This document shows, piece by piece, positions 45,769-53,354 of a stretch of DNA of 64,000 bases (the first letter of the stretch is position 1; each line of letters opens with the position of its first letter). Both the position numbers and the translations under genes were made by a program. The stretch comes from Chryseosolibacter sp040902445 (GTDB lineage Bacteria; Bacteroidota; Bacteroidia; Cytophagales; Cyclobacteriaceae), in assembly GCA_040902445.1 (NCBI GenBank), contig JBBDXJ010000288.1:13053-77052 (forward strand), in the 5' to 3' direction. Below the pieces are notes generated by a model. It had not been told where the DNA came from. It did no database searches and worked only from the letters and a program-made list of their open reading frames with translations.

Positions 45769-47661
45769 CTAATTAATTGGCGCCGGAGTTTCATTGACAA
45801 AATCACCGCGCAATGTTCTGAATCGCTTTCTCGCCTCGGCCGCAAAAACACTTCCGGGATATTTCGTGAGAAACTCACGATAAATTTCCATGGCCTTGTC
45901 TTTATCTTTTAACTGACGCTCATGGATCTCACCCTGCAGGAAGAAAGCATCATCTGAGAATACATCCTCGGCATACTCGTCGAGAATTCTTTGAAGAAGG
46001 GCAATTGCCTCCGTGAACTCCCCTCGTTTCATCCGGATATTCGCCTCCAGCCAGTAGACATCATCGAGAATCGTTTGGTTTGAAAATGCGACACTGTCTG
46101 AAATACCCTGCTTCAGCTGATTTATTTTCAACAACGCTGAATCAATTTTATTTTGATACAATAGCAATTCGACCAGAGCGTATTGACGCAGTGCCTGACC
46201 CACGGAATCAAAGGCGATATTTTCCTTAATCCGCATGCTGAGATCCATAGCATCGTTTGCAATTTCGCGGGTAGTGGCTTCTTTCAAAATATCCAGGTGC
46301 TCCTGGGCAAGCCTGAAATTACCTTTGTAGTAAGATAGCTTTGCATTTTTCAATTTCGCTTCATACCCGACAGGGTTTTCTTTTTGGGTTTTTTCCACCT
46401 GTGAATACAGAAGTGTTGATTCCCATGCCTCGCCTTTTAGTAAATAGATATCTCCGAGATCAAGTTTTGCTTTTGACTTCAGGTAAAGTGTTGCCCGCGA
46501 GTTATTGATCAATTGGTTTAATATTTCAATGGCAGAATCTTTCTGGTCCAAATAATTTGCATAGAGCAATGCCTGATTCCGGGAGGCATCTAAAGAATTG
46601 GGATTGGTGGGATATTCTGCGATAAATTTCTGGTAGTCCTCGATCAGCGCCTTAACCGAATCTGCATTTACCGGAAAAGTCTGTTTTACCCGGGCTTCCC
46701 GTGTCCTGATAAGGCCAAGCCTCGCAAGGAGATGATTCGAGGTGCCTCGATATTCTTTGATCACATAGCGGTATATCTTGGAGGCATTGTCATAGTCATC
46801 ATTGTCTAAAGCAACGCGTGCAACTTCGAGTGATTTTTCACCTTCGCGCTTGTAACGTTTATCGTAAGCACGGGCCTGAATAAAAGACGCGTAGAAATTC
46901 TTTTGCTGCATCGTGACCCATATCAACAGATCGGAATAAACCTCAACATCCGGATTTTGCTGAACTTTATCGTAAAGAAGGCGTTCGAGGCTTTCCAGTT
47001 CTTCGGGTTTGGTAAGCAATGCCTGCATTACGTTTTTGACGTACTGAATGTTCGCCGAACTTTGAGTGACATAGCTTAGATACTCCTGAACCATTTTATC
47101 CTGCTGGCCCTGAATTCTGTAAAGCATGGCGAGCTCAAGACAAAAAAGATATGGGTTGCCCAAATAGTTCCTGCACTCATTGAGGGTCATGATCGAATAT
47201 TCGGATAATGAACGCGCGGCGAGATAATCAGACATCATTTTGGCCAGTTGCATATTTGACCGCACGTCGGCGCTCATATCCTTAAAATGCCGGTCTGCTT
47301 TCGTAACCTCTCCTGAGCGAACATAGATCAAACCTACATCCAGTTTGTATTGCATATTCTCGGGGTCTCTCCTCAAAACTTTTTTAAGGTAATCCAGCGC
47401 ATCACCAAAGGCCCCCATATCGATCATCAGATTCAAATAATTATTGTGGATGAGCGGAATATTTGCCTCCGTCCGGCTGAGGTCCTTGTAAAGATCGATC
47501 GCTTTTTTCTTATCCCCCTTTACAAGGTATTCATTTGCAAGCTGTACTTCGGCATGATTTTGCCCTGATACGCTAAATGACAAGAGCAAAAGCGCTGTTA
47601 AGAATACAACCCTGGTATTAATTAGTATTATATATATGTTATTGTAATTATAATTAGTCAT
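45769..47661 (-). CDS. exported tetratricopeptide repeat protein
   Basis: A 630-residue protein with an N-terminal hydrophobic segment (VVFLTALLLLSFSVSGQ, ~18-34) and then about a dozen TPR-like helical repeats covering the rest (for example GDIYLLKGEAWESTLLYSQV, LLQRILDEYAEDVFSDDAFF). It ends GDFVNETPAPIN, possibly unstructured. A periplasmic or outer-membrane scaffold role is likely; the partners are unknown. The start ATG at 47661 leaves ~17 residues before the hydrophobic stretch, unusual but the first available ATG. The gap upstream is the AT-rich region at 47662-47918. Confidence 0.8.
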   Translation of the reverse strand: MTNYNYNNIYIILINTRVVFLTALLLLSFSVSGQNHAEVQLANEYLVKGDKKKAIDLYKDLSRTEANIPLIHNNYLNLMIDMGAFGDALDYLKKVLRRDPENMQYKLDVGLIYVRSGEVTKADRHFKDMSADVRSNMQLAKMMSDYLAARSLSEYSIMTLNECRNYLGNPYLFCLELAMLYRIQGQQDKMVQEYLSYVTQSSANIQYVKNVMQALLTKPEELESLERLLYDKVQQNPDVEVYSDLLIWVTMQQKNFYASFIQARAYDKRYKREGEKSLEVARVALDNDDYDNASKIYRYVIKEYRGTSNHLLARLGLIRTREARVKQTFPVNADSVKALIEDYQKFIAEYPTNPNSLDASRNQALLYANYLDQKDSAIEILNQLINNSRATLYLKSKAKLDLGDIYLLKGEAWESTLLYSQVEKTQKENPVGYEAKLKNAKLSYYKGNFRLAQEHLDILKEATTREIANDAMDLSMRIKENIAFDSVGQALRQYALVELLLYQNKIDSALLKINQLKQGISDSVAFSNQTILDDVYWLEANIRMKRGEFTEAIALLQRILDEYAEDVFSDDAFFLQGEIHERQLKDKDKAMEIYREFLTKYPGSVFAAEARKRFRTLRGDFVNETPAPIN

Positions 47662-47918
47662 GTTAATAAGTGGATAAATAATCGTTCCGGTTTGCTGTGG
47701 ATGGACTGTTTATTAAATTTAAGGACCAATTAGGTCTGTATCAATACGTTAAAGCTTTATCAACAATTATATTTTAAGTGGAGAAATACAATGTTGATAA
47801 GTTGATCTGTGGGTTATTGTTGGTAAGTGCTATTCTATTAACAATTAAAATTAACCCTTGTTAGCCTAAACGTTTTTTCCGGGAATTTGATTCTACAAAT
47901 TTATTTGTCCACAAATGA
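47662..47918. other. AT-rich intergenic region with DnaA-box-like sites (candidate origin-type region)
   Basis: This 257-base gap is strongly AT-rich and has several 9-mers close to the DnaA box TTATCCACA: TTATCCACT (minus, 47669-47677), TTATCAACA (47757-47765) and its inverted mate TGTTGATAA (47792-47800), and TTGTCCACA (47905-47913). No gene is visible. It also holds the promoter of the TPR gene. With mnmG and parS-type sites about 5 kb away, an origin or DnaA-binding role is plausible but unproven. Confidence 0.35.
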
Positions 47919-49634
47919 TCAATAGGTTATAAACATTTCACCCGCCCCTATATCCCAGTTGGCTTTTACCCCTTTGATTATTGTTGAGCCGTCAGCAGCC
48001 CTGTAGTAAATGATCTTTTCTGCTTCAAGATTTTTATGATAGTTGCCTGGGTCCCATCTGCCGTTTTGGTTGCTATCTATAATGAGTCGTATCTGGTAAT
48101 CAGCGGGCATAAGATCTTCAAATCTCACTTTAGGTTTGTTTATAATCTGTCTGAGAATTTTATAGCTGTTATCGATTAATTCAACGATGAAAGATTTTTC
48201 GCCTGTCTTGATTTCAATATTAATGATAGAGAGATCCTGTTCATTTAGAGGTTTTACCTTTTGGGTTAGACGTTTTGAACTATCATTTTCGATGCTGATG
48301 AATGCTGCTGTTGCCAAAACGAATTCATTGACTACCGGGGTTTTCTTTTCGCTTGCAGGCTGTTCCGGTTTTGGGGGCTGGGCCCGCCGCATGCCGCCTC
48401 TTTGCTGCCCATTTGGTTCAGCCGTTTCAAATAGGGCCCGGTCGAGTTTCTTGCGTATCGTGAGTTGTTTCGAGAGTGCGTGCCAGGTCACGTCTTCTTT
48501 AGTGAAATTCACTTTTGTAAGTGAATCGAGCTGGAAGAAGAGGCTGTCGAAATTAATTTCTTTCACGGGTTTGGTAAACAGAAGCGTGGCTTCCATTTCT
48601 CCGCGATGGGCAAAGATAGAAGCCGACTGTATCCGGCCTTCAAAGGGTTCTGGCGTGACTTCCCTGCTTAGAAACTTGGCGTATAGTGTGGTATCAATTG
48701 CATTGTCGATACTATCTATCGCAAGAAGGTGGATCTGGAGACTGTCTTTATCCGTCGTTTTATACAATCTGATGTTTGCCTGGTCTTCACCAAAGGTATA
48801 AGTGATGTCTGTTGAATCGGTAGCGGTAAGCTGAAAAGTTCGTAGGTTCTTCGTGGTCCTGATATTGAAATAGGTGTTATAGGGTCGGGCGCTTGTTAGT
48901 TTGAGCGGCCCAGCATCGAGCCGGACCAACCCGACTGAGATGTCTTTGATGTTTTCCAGGAGGTATTGATACTCACTTCTGAAGCCATATGATTCTGTTC
49001 GGCTGTTTACGACCAGGTTTCGGTTCTTATCTTCAAATGCGTAGAGGTAATAATTATCTGGCTTAAGGTGACTGATCTTAAATTTCCCTTTTTCATCTGT
49101 CCTGGTAAAATATACTGCCGGATGTTCGAGAATATTGAAGGTGTCATTCTCTACGTGGAGGGCGACTGCAGCGTCTTTTATCTCCTTGCCTTTTAGCATG
49201 TCATAAATTGTGCCTTCGATTGAGAGTGAATCAATATAAGTGCCGGTACTGTAGGCCAGTTGCAGATTTCTCACCGGGTTTTTTTCTGTAATGTCCTGAA
49301 CAGATTCCCGGAAGTTAAACGTATATGTTGTGCTGTCTTGCAGCGGATCTTCGAAAGTGAGAATGATTGAATTTTTTCTGTTAACGATCTTGTATTCTTT
49401 ACCTATGGTAGGAGTTATAATAAGTTGTTCCTTCGGGGCATTTAGAATTACGTTTTCGGAGAAGATCAGCTGGATCTCTTTTTCGTTGAAATTTATTGCT
49501 TCATTGGGGGGGATCGCTCGTTCCAACACCGGGGGAATAGTATCCTTTGGACCTCCTGTTGGGGAGCTTTGACGCGCGCACGACAGCAGGAAAATTATAT
49601 AAATGAACCAATGAAGATTTTTATTAAGATTCAT
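47919..49634 (-). CDS. Ig-like-domain lipoprotein
   Basis: A 571-residue lipoprotein with lipobox FLLSC (Cys19) followed by the SPTGGPKD segment I know from Bacteroidota Ig-domain lipoproteins. A Big_5-like domain (~35-140, PPVLERAIPPNEAINFNEKE) is followed by a carboxypeptidase-regulatory-like beta domain (EGTIYDMLKGKEIKDAAVAL) and further beta-rich modules. Residues ~410-440 are a proline/lysine-rich linker. Its stop-start overlap with the methyltransferase gene (ATGA at 49631-49634) makes it the third gene of the mnmG operon. Function unknown, probably outer-membrane or surface. Confidence 0.8.
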   Translation of the reverse strand: MNLNKNLHWFIYIIFLLSCARQSSPTGGPKDTIPPVLERAIPPNEAINFNEKEIQLIFSENVILNAPKEQLIITPTIGKEYKIVNRKNSIILTFEDPLQDSTTYTFNFRESVQDITEKNPVRNLQLAYSTGTYIDSLSIEGTIYDMLKGKEIKDAAVALHVENDTFNILEHPAVYFTRTDEKGKFKISHLKPDNYYLYAFEDKNRNLVVNSRTESYGFRSEYQYLLENIKDISVGLVRLDAGPLKLTSARPYNTYFNIRTTKNLRTFQLTATDSTDITYTFGEDQANIRLYKTTDKDSLQIHLLAIDSIDNAIDTTLYAKFLSREVTPEPFEGRIQSASIFAHRGEMEATLLFTKPVKEINFDSLFFQLDSLTKVNFTKEDVTWHALSKQLTIRKKLDRALFETAEPNGQQRGGMRRAQPPKPEQPASEKKTPVVNEFVLATAAFISIENDSSKRLTQKVKPLNEQDLSIINIEIKTGEKSFIVELIDNSYKILRQIINKPKVRFEDLMPADYQIRLIIDSNQNGRWDPGNYHKNLEAEKIIYYRAADGSTIIKGVKANWDIGAGEMFITY

Positions 49635-50515
49635 TTCCGGGCTATATAAATTAAGCTTGAAAATTCATGGGTGGCATTTGCTTCCCTGTTTGATCTCCAT
49701 CCCTGAATTATGGCATTTGCCATATTTGTAACGCCGTTAGTTCCGTTTTTATACTTTTCACTCAGCAAGCTCACGTAGTAGGAATCCAGGCGCATGGGTA
49801 CAACATTAATTAATTTGAGGTTATGATGTGATAAAAGCATCCGCATCGTGGCTCTGGAGAAATGCCAAAGGTGACGGGGAACATCATATCCTGCCCAGTA
49901 TTCTCCGTATCTATTTGCATCGAGGCTTTGCAGGTTTGGTACTGCAATAAACATAGTGCCATTTTTATTCATGTGGCTCTTTAACCTGGATATCGTTTCA
50001 TTTAAGTCACTAATGTGTTCCAATACATGCCAAAGAGTGATTACATCAAAGTCAGTGTTGAGTTCGTTGATGTGAGATGCAATTTCTGTCTCCGTGATTT
50101 CCTTTGCCTGGGTACGCGCTGTTGTAGAGGGTTCAACTCCCGAAATGATCATTTTATGTTTTTTGCATTCTTCAAGGAATGCGCCCGTGCCACAACCATA
50201 ATCCAGAATGGAAACAGGTTTATTCAAGCTGTGTTTCCGGATAAGGTTGTATTTCCATTTTAAGGTAAAGGTCCGGCTAACTTTATAGACCTTGTCAACC
50301 AGGCTGGGGGATTTGTTGGAATGAGAAATGTAGGCTTCGGACTGATAATAGTCCGGCAATTTATTTTCTTCGGGCCGTGGATTTGTGATTACAAATCCGC
50401 ACGCTTTACATTTCTGCAGTGTAAATGTTTCATGGGAAACTGTATAATCCTTACAGGATAAGTAATCAGCGAAGTGAGTTTCCCTGCACACAGGACATTC
50501 CGACAAAGACTGCAT
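49631..50515 (-). CDS. class I SAM-dependent methyltransferase with N-terminal zinc ribbon
   Basis: A 294-residue enzyme. Residues 1-~45 contain CPVC and CKAC pairs forming a zinc ribbon, as in the O-antigen/sugar methyltransferase group, and the Methyltransf_23 domain has the SAM loop LDYGCGTGAF (~108-117) and the motif LWHVLEH (~170). It ends FSSLIYIARK. The substrate cannot be predicted. It overlaps mnmG by one base (TAATG) and the Ig lipoprotein by four, so all three are one operon. Confidence 0.85.
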   Translation of the reverse strand: MQSLSECPVCRETHFADYLSCKDYTVSHETFTLQKCKACGFVITNPRPEENKLPDYYQSEAYISHSNKSPSLVDKVYKVSRTFTLKWKYNLIRKHSLNKPVSILDYGCGTGAFLEECKKHKMIISGVEPSTTARTQAKEITETEIASHINELNTDFDVITLWHVLEHISDLNETISRLKSHMNKNGTMFIAVPNLQSLDANRYGEYWAGYDVPRHLWHFSRATMRMLLSHHNLKLINVVPMRLDSYYVSLLSEKYKNGTNGVTNMANAIIQGWRSNREANATHEFSSLIYIARK

Positions 50516-52377
50516 TACTTTCCAAGGTATATGGTCAGCACTGAAATATCCGATGGTGAAACTCCGCTGATGCGGGAAGCCTGGCCGATGGTTTCGGGTT
50601 TTATTTTCTTGAGCTTCTCTCTGGCTTCGGACGAGAGCGCTTTAACGCGATTGTAGTCGAAGTCAGTCTTTATCCTGTAATTTTCCAGCCCTTCAATTTT
50701 TTTTGCCAGCTTCTCTTCGCGGTCAATGTAGGATTCGTATTTCAGAATGATCTCGACTTGTTCCTGCACGTCTGTTGAGTATTTCTTGAGGAGGACATTC
50801 AGATTCCTGTCGATCACTTTTATTTCTTCCATGCCTATATGGGGGCGACGAAGAAGTTTAAGGACCGGCACTTTTTCTTTGATAGTTGCCGTGTTAAAAG
50901 CCGAGAGGTCATCGTTGACCACCTCCGGATCAACTTTGATTTTTCGCAGCTCGAGGAGTAAAGCATTAATATCGCTTTTCTTGTCGAGCAATGTTTTCAT
51001 TCTTTCATCGGAAGCAAGTCCGAGTTTGTGGCCGGATTCCGTTAAGCGCAGATCAGCGTTATCCTGTCGCAACAGAATTCTATATTCTGCCCTTGAAGTA
51101 AACATGCGGTAGGGTTCCTGAGTGCCTTTATTGACCAGGTCGTCAATCAAAACCCCTATGTATGCTTCCGACCGCCTCAGAACAAAAGGTTGTTTATTCC
51201 GGACTTTATTATGCGCGTTGACGCCAGCCATAAGACCTTGGCAAGCGGCCTCCTCGTAACCGGTGGTACCGTTGATTTGACCCGCAAAATACAGATTTTC
51301 AATGAGTTGTGTTTCCAACGTTGGCCTTAATTGCGTCGGTGGGAAGTAATCGTACTCAATAGCGTAGCCCGGGCGAAACATCCGGACATTTTCAAATCCG
51401 GGTATTTTAGTCAACGCTTTGTATTGGACGTCCTCGGGCAATGACGTGGAAAAACCGTTAACATATATTTCGACTGTATTCCATCCTTCCGGCTCTACGA
51501 ATATCTGGTGGCGATCGCGATCAGGGAAGCGATTGATCTTGTCTTCGATGGAAGGACAGTAACGGGGGCCCAGGCCTTTGATGCGACCCTGGAACATTGG
51601 TGATTCGTCGAATCCTTTTTCAAGCTCATGGTGCACCTGATCATTTGTGTAGGTGATCCAACAGCTGATCTGTTTTTTCAGAGCTTCAGTTTCAGAGAAA
51701 GAAAATTTGGATGGATTAGGATCGCCAGGCTGTTCCTGCATCTTGGAATAATCAAGGCTTCGGCCATCTACCCTCGGGGGAGTTCCTGTCTTCATTCTTC
51801 CTGATTCAAACCCGAGAGTAATAAGTTGCTCCGTTATCCCGGTGGCTGCTTTTTCGGCGGTCCGTCCGCCGCCAAAGTTCTTATTTCCTATATGGATTTT
51901 TCCATTGAGAAAAGTACCATTCGTAAGAACAACAGCTTTGGCTGGGATCTCAAGTCCAAGGCTGGTCTTGACACCCGCGACCCTCCCGTCCTTAATCAGG
52001 ATTCCGCTGACCATTTCCTGCCAGAAGTCGACATTCCTAATTCCCTCCAGAGCCAGCCGCCATTCTTCCGAAAAGCGCATTCTATCGTTTTGAGTTCGTG
52101 GGCTCCACATAGCCGGACCTTTGGACAGGTTTAGCATCCTGAACTGGATCATGGATTTATCGGAGACAATACCGGATAAACCGCCCAAGGCATCTATTTC
52201 ACGTACGATCTGCCCCTTAGCGACCCCTCCCATTGCCGGGTTGCAGGACATTTGCGCAATGGTTGTCATATTCATCGTGACAAGCAGAACCTTGGACCCC
52301 ATTTTGGCAGCAGCTGCCGCAGCCTCACAGCCGGCATGGCCAGCCCCAACTACTATTACATCGTACGCAGGAAACAT
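50515..52377 (-). CDS. mnmG: tRNA uridine-5-carboxymethylaminomethyl modification enzyme MnmG (GidA)
   Basis: A 620-residue FAD enzyme. The N-terminal Rossmann motif VGAGHAGCEAA (residues ~10-20), the family signature CNPAMGGVAKG (~47-57) and GLMAGVNA (~375) are all present, and the length is the usual 620-630. With MnmE it adds a carboxymethylaminomethyl group to the wobble U34 of several tRNAs. It heads an operon with the methyltransferase and Ig lipoprotein; mnmE is not in the window. Its upstream gap carries parS-type palindromes, in line with the usual origin-proximal location of gidA. Confidence 0.97.
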   Translation of the reverse strand: MFPAYDVIVVGAGHAGCEAAAAAAKMGSKVLLVTMNMTTIAQMSCNPAMGGVAKGQIVREIDALGGLSGIVSDKSMIQFRMLNLSKGPAMWSPRTQNDRMRFSEEWRLALEGIRNVDFWQEMVSGILIKDGRVAGVKTSLGLEIPAKAVVLTNGTFLNGKIHIGNKNFGGGRTAEKAATGITEQLITLGFESGRMKTGTPPRVDGRSLDYSKMQEQPGDPNPSKFSFSETEALKKQISCWITYTNDQVHHELEKGFDESPMFQGRIKGLGPRYCPSIEDKINRFPDRDRHQIFVEPEGWNTVEIYVNGFSTSLPEDVQYKALTKIPGFENVRMFRPGYAIEYDYFPPTQLRPTLETQLIENLYFAGQINGTTGYEEAACQGLMAGVNAHNKVRNKQPFVLRRSEAYIGVLIDDLVNKGTQEPYRMFTSRAEYRILLRQDNADLRLTESGHKLGLASDERMKTLLDKKSDINALLLELRKIKVDPEVVNDDLSAFNTATIKEKVPVLKLLRRPHIGMEEIKVIDRNLNVLLKKYSTDVQEQVEIILKYESYIDREEKLAKKIEGLENYRIKTDFDYNRVKALSSEAREKLKKIKPETIGQASRISGVSPSDISVLTIYLGK

Positions 52378-52419
52378 ATTCTAGATCTTAATTAGCTTAG
52401 CTTGATATCTGTCCAAATA

Positions 52420-52433
52420 GTTCCACGTGGAAC
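52420..52433. promoter_or_regulatory. parS-type palindrome 1
   Basis: GTTCCACGTGGAAC is a perfect 14-bp palindrome matching the ParB-binding consensus GTTYCACGTGRAAC. It lies 43 bases upstream of mnmG. Confidence 0.7.
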
Positions 52434-52439
52434 CGGGTT

Positions 52440-52469
52440 TTACCCACAGATTTTGTCCACATATCCACA
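52440..52469 (+). promoter_or_regulatory. three DnaA-box-like 9-mers
   Basis: TTACCCACA (52440-52448), TTGTCCACA (52453-52461) and ATATCCACA (52461-52469) each differ from TTATCCACA at one position and lie in the same orientation between the two parS-type sites. Confidence 0.45.
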
Positions 52470-52472
52470 ATC

Positions 52473-52487
52473 TGTTTCACGTGGAAC
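52473..52487. promoter_or_regulatory. parS-type palindrome 2
   Basis: TGTTTCACGTGGAAC includes GTTTCACGTGGAAC, another match to GTTYCACGTGRAAC with one asymmetric position. It is 40 bases from the first site, in the same mnmG-ybeY gap. Confidence 0.65.
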
Positions 52488-52504
52488 TCTGTTCCTTAAC
52501 GGAA

Positions 52505-52933
52505 TTACAATTCAAGCCGTAAAGATAGGTAAGCATCTTCTTTTTTGCGCATTGTTGTTTTTTGAGCTTTTGATTTATCAGAGTAGCCAAGAAGATGCAG
52601 CACACCATGAATGAGTACCCGGTGGACTTCGTCGTCAGCCCCGATCTGGAGTTCTTCGGCGTTGGCCCGGACTCGTTCAATGCTCACGAAGATATCAGCT
52701 TCAATTATGCCCTTGATCTCGCTTGTGTCAAAGGTTATGATGTCGGTAAGCGTTTTGTGCTTCAGGTATTTCTGATTGAGTGCGAGCAGATACTCATCTG
52801 AGCAAAAGATGTAATTCAGGTGGGCTAGTCGTTTCTTTTCACGCCTGATCACCTCCAGGATCCAGCGCCTGGTTTTGATCGGTTTGGGAAGCTTAAAGGC
52901 AATATCCTGATTGAAGAAATCAACTGCTGCCAT
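52505..52933 (-). CDS. ybeY: endoribonuclease YbeY (rRNA maturation)
   Basis: A 142-residue UPF0054 protein. The metal site is HGVLHLLGYSDKSKAQ; two histidines of the usual H-x3-H-x5-H are present while the third position is Lys/Asp-type, as I recall from other Bacteroidota YbeY proteins. The enzyme matures 16S rRNA 3' ends and helps ribosome quality control. Its start overlaps the RsbW-type gene by one base (TGATG), so they are coupled. It ends 127 bases before mnmG. Confidence 0.9.
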   Translation of the reverse strand: MAAVDFFNQDIAFKLPKPIKTRRWILEVIRREKKRLAHLNYIFCSDEYLLALNQKYLKHKTLTDIITFDTSEIKGIIEADIFVSIERVRANAEELQIGADDEVHRVLIHGVLHLLGYSDKSKAQKTTMRKKEDAYLSLRLEL

Positions 52934-53337
52934 CAGGCATTCATATAGAAACTCAATTCAACAACTCTTCCGTTATCTTTGAATTCTACTTCATCTGATA
53001 AATGCTTCATGAGGAAAATCCCTCTGCCTCCTGGCTTTTCTAAATTTTCAGGAGCGGTAGGATCAGGAAGAATTTCATAATTAAAACCCGTTCCTTCATC
53101 TTTCACGATAAATTTAATCAGACTGTCTTCCAGAAAGAGGCTGAGATAAACATTTTTGGTCTTGTTACTGCTATTCCCATGCTTGATGGCATTGTTTACT
53201 GCCTCGGTCACAGCAATCATGATATTGCCATAAATGTCATCATCGAGGTCGAACTTTTCCTTTGCATTGTCAATGAAGCTTTCAATCATTCGAATGTTTT
53301 CCATCAAAGATGGAACCTGGATACTGATCGTATTCAT
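52933..53337 (-). CDS. RsbW/SpoIIAB-type ATP-binding serine kinase-like protein
   Basis: A 134-residue GHKL-fold ATPase of the anti-sigma factor kinase group. The N box AVTEAVNNAIKHGN (~42-55), the G1 box VKDEGTGFN (~78-86) and the G2 box PGGRGIFLMKHLSD (~101-114) are all present. Such proteins bind and phosphorylate an anti-anti-sigma or bind a sigma factor; no partner is encoded next to it. It lies between DUF4175 (17 bases) and ybeY in one operon. Confidence 0.88.
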   Translation of the reverse strand: MNTISIQVPSLMENIRMIESFIDNAKEKFDLDDDIYGNIMIAVTEAVNNAIKHGNSSNKTKNVYLSLFLEDSLIKFIVKDEGTGFNYEILPDPTAPENLEKPGGRGIFLMKHLSDEVEFKDNGRVVELSFYMNA

Positions 53338-53354
53338 GAATGCCTTATTCTTGA

